A DNA stretch of 6,641 nucleotides, taken from positions 1 to 6,641 of the forward strand of contig NYZG01000019.1 of NCBI GenBank assembly GCA_002687025.1, in the 5' to 3' direction. Origin of the DNA: Candidatus Poribacteria bacterium. GTDB lineage: Bacteria; Poribacteria; WGA-4E; GCA-2687025. Under the pieces are notes generated by a model that ran no database searches, was not told the DNA's origin, and was given only the letters and a program-made list of their open reading frames with translations. Positions 1-5,894 of this stretch are shown in pieces (position 1 is the stretch's first letter; the number at the start of each line of letters is the position of its first letter). The position numbers and the translations under genes were made by a program.

Positions 1-981
1 CATAGCCAGGTCGGCGATGAAGCCGTCGTTCCCGCCGCCGTGGCCGAACAGGCCGCCGTCCACGGCGAAGCCCAGGCCGTAGGCGCCGGCTTCCGGCGTG
101 AGCATCTGTCGGGTCATCGCCTGGGACAGCACGCGACTCGAGCGCCCTGCATGGCATCTACTCACCTCGATCACCACGCGGGCGAGGTCCGAGGCTGTGG
201 TCCAGAGCCCGGCAGCCGCCGTCTCGGGATAGGTGTTGCACCCGCCGGGGACCACGGAGCCGACCGACCGATGGCCACTCGCGGCGACCGACCGCAACGG
301 CTGGGGCAGCGGCTGCGCGTACGTGCTGTGCGTCATCTCCACAGGTCTGAGCACGAGATCGCGCACGGCATCCGGGAGCGGCTGGCCCGTCACGGCCTTG
401 ACCAGCTGCTGCATCACGGTGGTCCCGCCGCCCGAGTAACGCCACTCCGATCCCGGCGGCATGTCGACGCGCACGGGGTCCGTGTTCGCCGGCTCTTCCC
501 CGTCGAGGATCTGTGGCACGGTCGGCACGGCGACGCCGGGAGCATAGCCGGGGAAGCCGTGCACGGTGAGTCCGGCGGTGTGGCTGAGCAGGCGGCGTAG
601 GGTCACACGCTCAATCGCGGTGTGTTCATTATCCGGCACTCGCCAAGACGTGAGCTTCTCGTTGACGTCCTCGTCGAGGTCGAGAAGGCCGTCCTCGACG
701 AGCCGTAACGCCGCCATCGCCGCGACCGGCTTGCTGATGGACCCGGCCTGGAATCGCGTCTCGGTTGTGACACCATCGGGCCGCCCGGTCTCAGCTAGCC
801 CGAGGCCCCGCGCCCAATCGATCTCCCCGTGATGGACGACGGCAATGCTCACGCCTGGGGAGCCGTGATGGGCCATCCGGTCAGCCAGCGCCATCGTCGT
901 GGCCGGGCGCCCGACGATCTGCACGGCGTGCCGCAGGCCGTGCTCAACGGCGCGCGCCCTCTCTCGCTTTGCCTTGTCCAT
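1..981 (-). CDS. Serine hydrolase of the beta-lactamase/PBP (S12, class C-like) family, 3' end cut by window edge
   Basis: This is a penicillin-binding-protein-fold serine hydrolase; 327 codons are visible and the C-terminus lies beyond base 1. Three family motifs are in order: S-x-x-K as S81-I-S-K84 (nucleophile and general base), Y182-S-G in place of the usual Y-x-N, and H314-G-G in the position of the K-T-G motif. The supporting motif LLSHTAGL is at 131-138. Relatives include esterases, D-aminopeptidases and true beta-lactamases, so the substrate cannot be assigned. The N-terminus (MDKAKRERARAV) is charged with no signal peptide, which suggests a cytoplasmic enzyme. The ATG at 981 is the earliest possible start, because an in-frame TGA lies two codons upstream. 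It sits 78 bases downstream of the exported propeller gene on the same strand, so co-transcription is possible. Family confidence is high; function confidence is low. Confidence 0.9.
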   Translation of the reverse strand, partial: MDKAKRERARAVEHGLRHAVQIVGRPATTMALADRMAHHGSPGVSIAVVHHGEIDWARGLGLAETGRPDGVTTETRFQAGSISKPVAAMAALRLVEDGLLDLDEDVNEKLTSWRVPDNEHTAIERVTLRRLLSHTAGLTVHGFPGYAPGVAVPTVPQILDGEEPANTDPVRVDMPPGSEWRYSGGGTTVMQQLVKAVTGQPLPDAVRDLVLRPVEMTHSTYAQPLPQPLRSVAASGHRSVGSVVPGGCNTYPETAAAGLWTTASDLARVVIEVSRCHAGRSSRVLSQAMTRQMLTPEAGAYGLGFAVDGGLFGHGGGNDGFIADLAM

Positions 982-1059
982 ACGTCAACCATCTCATCCC
1001 GCACGCACGCACATCGGACTGCCTGCGTCACCGCGCGCGGTCGTGTGCGCGTGGCGGGG

Positions 1060-2817
1060 TCACGGCGTGGCGACGCGGGAGTAGCGAAGGTCGTTGTCCG
1101 GGTCGGTGAACCGCAGGTAGAGCGCCCACCCGCCGCCGTTCTGGCCGATCTTCGCGAGGACCTCGTTCCATCCCTCTCGGAGCCTGCACGCGGCGGCGTC
1201 CTGGTCGGGGACGGCGCCCCGGAAGGCGTTGTTGCGGTGTATCTCCTCGCCGTTGAGCCAGATGGCCACCTGGTCGTCGCTGCCGACCAGCGCCACGGCA
1301 TCGCGGTCGACGGGCGAATGGACGTACGTGAGGGCGTATCCCACCGCGTTCTGCTGCGTCAGGTTGGCGACGGCCTCGTTCAGGTCGAGATGTCCCGTCT
1401 CGGGGGCCATCGCGTCTCGCCAGGCGATATGGGCGCCGTCCATGCCTGTGAACGGCGCGTCGAGATCGGATTCCGGCGGCAAGGGCGTGTCGATGTGCTC
1501 CCAAGTGTCACGCTCGAACGGGCCGAGCACCCGGTACTCGCGGGCGAATCTCGAGCCCGACACGGCGCGCATGCCGCCCAGGCCCAGCTTCGTGTTCGCC
1601 GCGGCCAGGATGCGGACCTCGTGGTCCCCCTCGGCGAGAGATACGGGGCCGAAGCGCGCCGTCGCCCCAGGGAGCACGGTCTCCGCGGCCGCGTCGTATT
1701 CGCCGTCGATCGCCTTGCCGTCCACGGCGCACGTCACCGCGCCGTATTCCGGCCCGCGCGTTAGCACGACCTCGACGCTGTACCGATCGGCGCGCGGAAC
1801 GGCGAAGGGCAAGGCGATGTGGCCGCCTTCGGCGTCAGCGTCGAGGGCCAGGTGGGCGCCCGAAATGTCCGCGCCCGCGTCCCGGTAGCTCTCTACAGCG
1901 AAGGCGCCGCTGCCGGATGTCGCCGCCTCGGCCTGGTCCTCCGTTGCGGGCAGATCGGCAGGTGGGAACTCCAGGCGGCGCTCGTACCACCAGGCGGGAA
2001 CGTGGTAGACGTTGCGCGATTCGCTGGAGAGGATGAGGTCGTGGCCGTCGAAGGCGACGGCCTCGGGACCGAAGCCGTTCGCCAAGGCGATGGGCGCGGC
2101 CTCCGTGAACGCTGCGAGGTCACCCGACGCCTCGGGAACCGTGTATACCCAGAACTCGTCGTACGTGCAGACGACCAACCTGCGTCCGCCCGGAGAGATG
2201 TCCGCGCCCGTCACGAGGCGCGCCGAGGGCAACTCGCCGACCGCCGCCAATACGACCTGCTCGCCTTCGCGCAGCTCAGGGAAGCGGTACAGCACCGCGC
2301 GGCCCGCCTCCTTCGAGACGATGTGGGGGACGCCGTCGACCAGGAAGAGCCCCTCGGCGTCGACGTTCTCGGCCGGGTAGCGGTACGGATAGCGCGCGAC
2401 GACCTCGACTTCGGCGTCGCGGTGGGGGTCCGGTTCGGGGACGACGAAGAGCGCCAGATCGTCACGCTCTCGGCTGTTGTTGCCGATTTCGCCTATCCAC
2501 AGATTCCCGTCGTCGTCTCCCGCGAGGGCCTCCCAGTCGTAGTTCTCGGCGCCGGTCACGGCGACCTCGGCGATCAGCTCGCCGTCGGGTTGGACGGCGT
2601 ACAGCGCGGCGGGATTGCCCGAGTCGTTGAGGGTCCAGTAGACGCCGTCGTACTGCCGACTGGTCTGGTAGCCACTGCTCTCGGCGATCGCGGGATGCTC
2701 GTAGTAGCCGGCGGGAGACCAGGGCGGCACGCTATGGTCCTGCGCCAAGACCTCCCCGGCCGGGGAGATGGCGGCGGCGAGCGCCGCGCTGAGGAGAGCG
2801 TTCCTGGAATTGCGCAC
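1060..2817 (-). CDS. Exported protein: propeller-like N-terminal domain plus two C-terminal beta-sandwich (carbohydrate-binding-like) modules
   Basis: This is a 585-residue secreted protein of unknown activity. Residues 1-25 form a signal peptide: R2 and R5, a hydrophobic Ala/Leu stretch, then V23-L24-A25 before Q26. Residues 30-280 look like a beta-propeller, with repeated aromatic/Gly-Asp strands such as YWTLNDSGN (60-68), DWEALAGDDDGNLWIGE (94-110) and DAEGLFLVDG (153-162). Residues 305-420 resemble the beta-sandwich found at the C-terminus of DUF2961-type proteins (TRGPEYGAVTCAVDGKAIDG, 353-372; EGDHEVRI, 396-403). Residues 425-575 begin with a VLGPFERD motif and continue with SDDQVAIWLNGEEIHRN (513-529) and REGWNEVLAKIGQNGGGWAL (547-566), a sugar-binding or PA14-like module common in Planctomycetota-type secreted enzymes. 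The start is GTG at 2817, supported by GGAGG five bases upstream. No catalytic motif is recognised; a binding or lyase/esterase-like role is possible. Confidence 0.9.
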   Translation of the reverse strand: MRNSRNALLSAALAAAISPAGEVLAQDHSVPPWSPAGYYEHPAIAESSGYQTSRQYDGVYWTLNDSGNPAALYAVQPDGELIAEVAVTGAENYDWEALAGDDDGNLWIGEIGNNSRERDDLALFVVPEPDPHRDAEVEVVARYPYRYPAENVDAEGLFLVDGVPHIVSKEAGRAVLYRFPELREGEQVVLAAVGELPSARLVTGADISPGGRRLVVCTYDEFWVYTVPEASGDLAAFTEAAPIALANGFGPEAVAFDGHDLILSSESRNVYHVPAWWYERRLEFPPADLPATEDQAEAATSGSGAFAVESYRDAGADISGAHLALDADAEGGHIALPFAVPRADRYSVEVVLTRGPEYGAVTCAVDGKAIDGEYDAAAETVLPGATARFGPVSLAEGDHEVRILAAANTKLGLGGMRAVSGSRFAREYRVLGPFERDTWEHIDTPLPPESDLDAPFTGMDGAHIAWRDAMAPETGHLDLNEAVANLTQQNAVGYALTYVHSPVDRDAVALVGSDDQVAIWLNGEEIHRNNAFRGAVPDQDAAACRLREGWNEVLAKIGQNGGGWALYLRFTDPDNDLRYSRVATP

Positions 2818-3103
2818 AGCGGCCTCCGTCTCCGTCTGAATGGGGTCCTGTTAGGACGTCCACAGAATAACCCGCGCGGGCCGCGGCCGTCGAGGCGAGA
2901 TCACCGGCGGGCAGCGCCTGTCGAGACCCGAGATGTGCCCCACCACGTCCCCACGCCCGCCCGTCCGTGGGGGTGCGCCGGCGTCTGACGCGCTCCTTGG
3001 CGGGCCTGTCGCGACGCGTGAATGCCGCTGAGGGTACATCTCGCGGGACAGTGGCGTGCCCGATCAAGGTACAGGATCGTGGCGCCCGGGTGGGCCGCTC
3101 CGC
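2818..3103. other. Divergent intergenic region, no confident gene
   Basis: This is the left part of the 549-base gap between the leftward exported-protein gene and the rightward HAD gene. It holds the ribosome-binding site and possible promoter of the leftward gene. It also has a perfect 10-base GC palindrome at 2871-2880 (CCCGCGCGGG) and a small inverted repeat at 2845-2857 (GTCCT, 3-base loop, AGGAC) in the likely leader. Open frames here on either strand translate to Arg/Pro-rich sequence without recognisable protein character. I see no RNA gene or riboswitch. Confidence 0.5.
2864..2893 (-). promoter_or_regulatory. Possible sigma70-type promoter of the exported propeller gene
   Basis: Read on the minus strand, TCGACG (complement of 2888-2893) is followed after 18 bases by TATTCT (complement of 2864-2869). 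These match the -35 and -10 consensus at 4/6 and 5/6 positions. The implied start of transcription is about 40 bases before the GTG at 2817. The -10 lies in a short AT-rich island inside a GC-rich spacer. It is found by eye only and could be chance. Confidence 0.25.
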
Positions 3104-3301
3104 ATGGTCCGCGACCAACACCGAGTGTACTACGTCCATGGCGCCGAAGGGGCCGAGATTACCATCCCATATGTAGGAGTCGGCGAGCCGCCTGGGGATG
3201 TTCCCGCGAACGTCCTCGCGCGCGTCTCGCTGGCAAGATCGTGGGCGCGGGACGAGCGCGAAGAGGAGCGGCGCTGGCTCCAGTTGTCGGGCATCTACTG
3301 A
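3104..3301 (+). CDS. Possible small hypothetical protein (65 aa from ATG; 81 aa from an upstream GTG)
   Basis: I do not recognise this protein. From the ATG at 3104 it has 65 residues: a strand-like first half (RVYYVHGAEGAEITIPYVG), a loop with Pro/Gly (EPPGDVP), and a charged helix ending in EEERRWLQLSGIY. Most codons end in G or C (about three quarters), similar to the neighbouring genes, and the residues are less Arg/Pro-skewed than in out-of-frame readings nearby. The frame is open from a TGA at 3029, so a GTG at 3056 is an alternative start (81 residues). Neither start has a strong ribosome-binding site: GGGTGGG lies about 10 bases before the ATG, and GGGA about 8 before the GTG. The stop is 65 bases before the HAD gene on the same strand, so it could lead that operon. 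It may also be non-coding or a gene remnant. Confidence 0.42.
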   Translation: MVRDQHRVYYVHGAEGAEITIPYVGVGEPPGDVPANVLARVSLARSWARDEREEERRWLQLSGIY

Positions 3302-3330
3302 TCCCACGGACGCCGGAGCCTGGACGCGCG

Positions 3331-3336
3331 TATCAT
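3331..3336 (+). promoter_or_regulatory. Possible -10 element (TATCAT) before the HAD gene
   Basis: TATCAT matches the sigma70 -10 consensus at 5 of 6 positions. It lies 30 bases upstream of the ATG at 3367, giving a leader of about 25 bases that includes the GGGAGG ribosome-binding site. The best -35 at a fitting distance (CGGACG, 3307-3312, 18-base spacer) matches only 3 of 6. This is weak evidence, but the element is an AT-rich hexamer in an otherwise GC-rich spacer. Confidence 0.27.
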
Positions 3337-3366
3337 TGCCGAAACTTCCATTCAGGGAGGCCGGCT

Positions 3367-4086
3367 ATGGCGCGCGAGGAATGGAGCGACATCCGAGGCG
3401 TCTTCTTCGACCTGTACGGCACGTTGATGGTCTACGGCGACATGGACGCCGCGGATCGCGCGTGGTGTGAGAGCCAGCACGCTACGCTTCGGGACTACGG
3501 ACTCGCCCTGTCGGTGGACGAGTTCCGGGCGCGCGCACACGGGATGTTCGACGGGCCCGCGCCACCGGTCGAGGAGGCGGGCCTCACGCTCGCGGAACAG
3601 CGAATGTTGGCGTTCTACGAGGAACTGGGGCTATCCGTGCCACTCGATACGATGCGGGAGCTCGACGAGGCCGCGCAGCGGGAATGGCAACGCCATATCC
3701 CCCTCGACCCGGACGCGAAGGATGTGCTTGCCGCCCTGGGCCGGACGAAGTCGGTCGCCCTGATCTCCAACTACGACCACCCGCCACACGTCCGCCAACT
3801 GCTGTCCGACCTCGACCTCGGCCCGTTCTTCGAGTGCGTCGTGATCTCCGGCGAGGTCGGCGTGCAGAAGCCCGACCCGCGCATCTTCACGCCCGCCCTT
3901 GAGGCGACCGGCCTCCAGGCGGCAGAGACCGTCTACGTGGGTGACACGATCGTCGATGTCGACGCCGCGCGCGCCGCGGGCATCGCGCCTATCCGCATCG
4001 ATCGGGAGCGGGGCGCGTGGACGCACGCCCGGGACGCCGACCTCGTCATCGGCGCGTTGACGGAGCTGCTATCGCTGTTCGGTTAG
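3367..4086 (+). CDS. HAD-superfamily hydrolase (subfamily IA, haloacid dehalogenase/phosphatase-like)
   Basis: This is a 239-residue soluble cytoplasmic hydrolase that probably acts through an aspartyl intermediate on a phosphorylated or halogenated small molecule. All HAD motifs are present. Motif I is FFDLYGTL (13-20) with nucleophile D15. Motif II is LISNYD (132-137) with S134. Motif III is K168 in GVQKPDPRIF (165-174). Motif IV is VGDTIVDVDAAR (191-202) with D193 and D197. Residues about 20-110 form the helical C1 cap. The second motif I aspartate is replaced by Y17 (D-L-Y-G-T), as in L-2-haloacid dehalogenases and some uncharacterised phosphatases. The start is ATG 3367, preceded by GGGAGG at a good distance; the longer frame upstream (from 3022) is shadow sequence. 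Metal ligands and length fit a full-length enzyme. It is followed after 44 bases by a glycosidase gene on the same strand, so the two are probably co-transcribed. The substrate is unknown. Confidence 0.93.
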   Translation: MAREEWSDIRGVFFDLYGTLMVYGDMDAADRAWCESQHATLRDYGLALSVDEFRARAHGMFDGPAPPVEEAGLTLAEQRMLAFYEELGLSVPLDTMRELDEAAQREWQRHIPLDPDAKDVLAALGRTKSVALISNYDHPPHVRQLLSDLDLGPFFECVVISGEVGVQKPDPRIFTPALEATGLQAAETVYVGDTIVDVDAARAAGIAPIRIDRERGAWTHARDADLVIGALTELLSLFG

Positions 4087-4130
4087 TGTGGGCGCGACAG
4101 GCCCGCCATCTCACACACGGAGGGGCTCCC

Positions 4131-5324
4131 ATGCCCGCCATCGCGTCCGTACAGGCGAGTGCGAACGGTCGCTACTTCGAGTCGGCGGACGGCGAGCCGT
4201 TCTTCTGGCTCGGAGACACTCAGTGGCAACTCGCGCGCGACTTCACGCTCGACGATGTCGAGTCGATCGTCAGGCGGCGGAAGCAGCAGGGGTTCAACGT
4301 CCTGCTCGTGATGCTGACCGGCGTCGGCGATGGCACGCGGGCCAACGTGAACGGCCATACCCCGTGGCTGGCGCACGATCCCGCGACACCCAACGAGGCG
4401 TACTTCCGGCATGTGGACGACGCACTACACATCGCCGAGAACGCCGGCATGGTCGTCGTGCTCGGCGTGTTCCATCAGCTCCACGTAACGCGCATCACGA
4501 CCGACAACGCGCGCGGCTATGCGAGGTGGGTCGCGGAGAGATACGGCGGGCGGCCGAACGTCGTGTGGAGCATGTACCCCCGCGCGACCGATGAGTACAT
4601 CCCCGTGACCCGCGAACTCGTCGCCGGCCTGATGTCCGTTGACGAAGACCGCCTCATCACCGTCCATCCCGACCCGTCGCCGGCGTCGTCCAGCTTCATT
4701 CAGGACGCGCCGTGGCTCGCGTGTCACATGATCCAGAGCTGGGCACATCTGGACAAACTCGTCGAGATGGTGGCGGCGGACTACGCGCTGCATCCGCCGA
4801 AGCCGGTCGTCATGGCGGAGGGCGCCTACGAGGACCCCCTGACGGACGAGTACGCCATGGCGATCACGCCTCTCATGGTTCGGCAGCAGGCGTACGCGTC
4901 GTGCCTCGCCGGTGGGTTCCACGTGTACGGCCACACGGACATGTGGAAGCGGCCCGCGAAGTGGGAGGCGGCGTTGGACGCCCCCGGGGCGAAGCACATG
5001 GGCGTCCTACGCGATGTCCTGTGCGACCTGTCGTGGGCAGACTTGGTCCCCGACATGCGCCTGCTCGCCGATGGGCCGTCGCACGCGCTGGACTGCGCGG
5101 CTCGGGCGGCGGATGGATCGTGGGCCCTGGTCTACGCCGCGGAGAGCGATGTCGTTACCGTGGAGCCAGGCGCGTTGGGCGCGTCGTCAGTGCGCGCCAC
5201 GCACATCGACCCGACGACTGGGGAGCGCAGCGATCTCGGCGTCCACGCCGGAACCGGCGCGATTCGATTCCCCGCGGGCGAGCCGACTGCCGACGGCCTC
5301 GTGCTTCTACGTCCTGTGGGGTAG
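4131..5324 (+). CDS. DUF4038 / apiosidase-like (GH140-related) glycoside hydrolase with C-terminal collagen-binding-like domain
   Basis: This is a 397-residue putative glycosidase of the DUF4038 family (TIM barrel, related to GH140 apiosidases acting on plant pectin side chains). Visible family features are FFWLGDTQWQL (24-34), the helix RRRKQQGFNVLLVML (48-62), VVVLGVFH (108-115), NVVW (143-146), HPDPSPASSSF (179-189) and PVVMAEGAYE (225-234), where E230 is the likely nucleophile. Family members usually carry W-x-x-G-G-D with the acid/base Asp; here it reads WSMYPRATDEY (146-156), so that Asp is shifted or replaced. Residues about 310-395 resemble the putative collagen-binding domain (Collagen_bind_2) that often follows DUF4038. 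There is no signal peptide, so it probably acts inside the cell on imported oligosaccharide. The start is ATG 4131 with GGAGG seven bases upstream; earlier in-frame codons overlap the HAD gene. Its end converges on the pentapeptide gene. The exact glycosidic bond is uncertain. Confidence 0.9.
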   Translation: MPAIASVQASANGRYFESADGEPFFWLGDTQWQLARDFTLDDVESIVRRRKQQGFNVLLVMLTGVGDGTRANVNGHTPWLAHDPATPNEAYFRHVDDALHIAENAGMVVVLGVFHQLHVTRITTDNARGYARWVAERYGGRPNVVWSMYPRATDEYIPVTRELVAGLMSVDEDRLITVHPDPSPASSSFIQDAPWLACHMIQSWAHLDKLVEMVAADYALHPPKPVVMAEGAYEDPLTDEYAMAITPLMVRQQAYASCLAGGFHVYGHTDMWKRPAKWEAALDAPGAKHMGVLRDVLCDLSWADLVPDMRLLADGPSHALDCAARAADGSWALVYAAESDVVTVEPGALGASSVRATHIDPTTGERSDLGVHAGTGAIRFPAGEPTADGLVLLRPVG

Positions 5325-5335
5325 CCACTGACTCG

Positions 5336-5767
5336 TCAGGGGCCGGTGAGGATCATGCCGGCGGACGTTGCATCGAGCCCTTCGGGAAGTTTCGTGGCTG
5401 CGTCGTAGTGGGCGTTGGCGAACGCCGCGTCCGCAATATCGGCTTCGCTGAGGTCGGCTCCGCAGAGGCAGGCTCCCTCGAGGGTGGCGCCTCGGAGCTT
5501 CGTGTAGCGAAGGTTCGCCTCACGTAGGTTGGCCCGGCGCAGGCTGGCTCCGCTGAGGTCGGCGCCGCGTAGGTCTGCGTTCCTCAGGGACGTCTCCAGC
5601 AGACCGGCTCCGCGCATAACTGCCCCAATGAGCTGCGCGTGGTCCAAGTTGGCGCGGGTTAGGATCGCCCACGTCGCGTCGGCCTCGGTCAGGTTGGCGT
5701 TCTCGAGGTCCGCGCCCAGCAGGTTGATCCCGCGCAGGTCGGCCCCCGGCTGTATCCGAGCCGGCAT
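5336..5767 (-). CDS. Pentapeptide-repeat protein
   Basis: This is a 143-residue protein made almost entirely of A(D/N)LXX pentapeptide repeats, running from about residue 8 to 120 (for example GADLRGINLLGADLENANLT, 8-27, and NADLRGADLSGASLRRANLR, 63-82). These should fold as a right-handed four-sided beta-helix of about five turns. The C-terminal AHYDAATKLPEGLD (119-132) is a cap seen in many such proteins. No other domain, signal peptide or membrane segment is present. Some pentapeptide proteins mimic DNA and protect gyrase (Qnr, MfpA), but most have no known function, and nothing here supports a quinolone role. The start is ATG 5767 with GGAGGG seven bases upstream; no start codon lies between it and an in-frame TAG 20 codons upstream. 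It follows the dehydrogenase gene by 127 bases on the same strand and is convergent with the glycosidase. Confidence 0.92.
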   Translation of the reverse strand: MPARIQPGADLRGINLLGADLENANLTEADATWAILTRANLDHAQLIGAVMRGAGLLETSLRNADLRGADLSGASLRRANLREANLRYTKLRGATLEGACLCGADLSEADIADAAFANAHYDAATKLPEGLDATSAGMILTGP

Positions 5768-5894
5768 CGTCCGGCCCTCCAGAACCGTCTCGCCTCCGCG
5801 TATCCGATCAGTCTCCCCGTGATGCTACAGATAGCCGCCGGACGCGGGCACAGGAAGGGCGAATGAGCGCGGTGCGCCGGGAAGAGACCGGGAG

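Noticed and set aside
1031..1040. Perfect palindrome CCGCGCGCGG between the serine hydrolase and exported-protein genes, considered as a terminator or operator
   Set aside because: It has no T-run and no loop, and similar GC palindromes (such as 2871-2880) are expected at this base composition.
829..1764. Open frame of 311 codons on the plus strand spanning parts of two minus-strand genes
   Set aside because: It overlaps the 5' end of the serine hydrolase gene and the 3' end of the exported-protein gene in antisense, with no recognisable protein content; this is a GC-driven shadow.
1819..2988. Long open frame (389 codons) on the plus strand opposite the exported-protein gene
   Set aside because: It is antisense to a well-supported gene, its product is Arg/Gly/Val-rich without family motifs, and GC-rich codon use keeps the opposite strand open.
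2732..3307. Minus-strand open frame of 191 codons over the divergent gap
   Set aside because: It overlaps the start of the exported-protein gene, is rich in Arg/Pro/Ala, and shows no motif or ribosome-binding site.
5804..5824. A 21-base stretch matching 814-834 at 18 positions, including an identical TCTCCCCGTGATG
   Set aside because: One copy encodes GEID in the serine hydrolase and the other lies before the pentapeptide gene. There are only two copies, with no flanking similarity or inverted-repeat structure, so chance in GC-rich DNA is the simplest reading.
5877..5891. Short inverted repeat CCGG-7-CCGG just downstream of the dehydrogenase stop codon
   Set aside because: It has only four base pairs and no following T-run, which is too weak to call a terminator.
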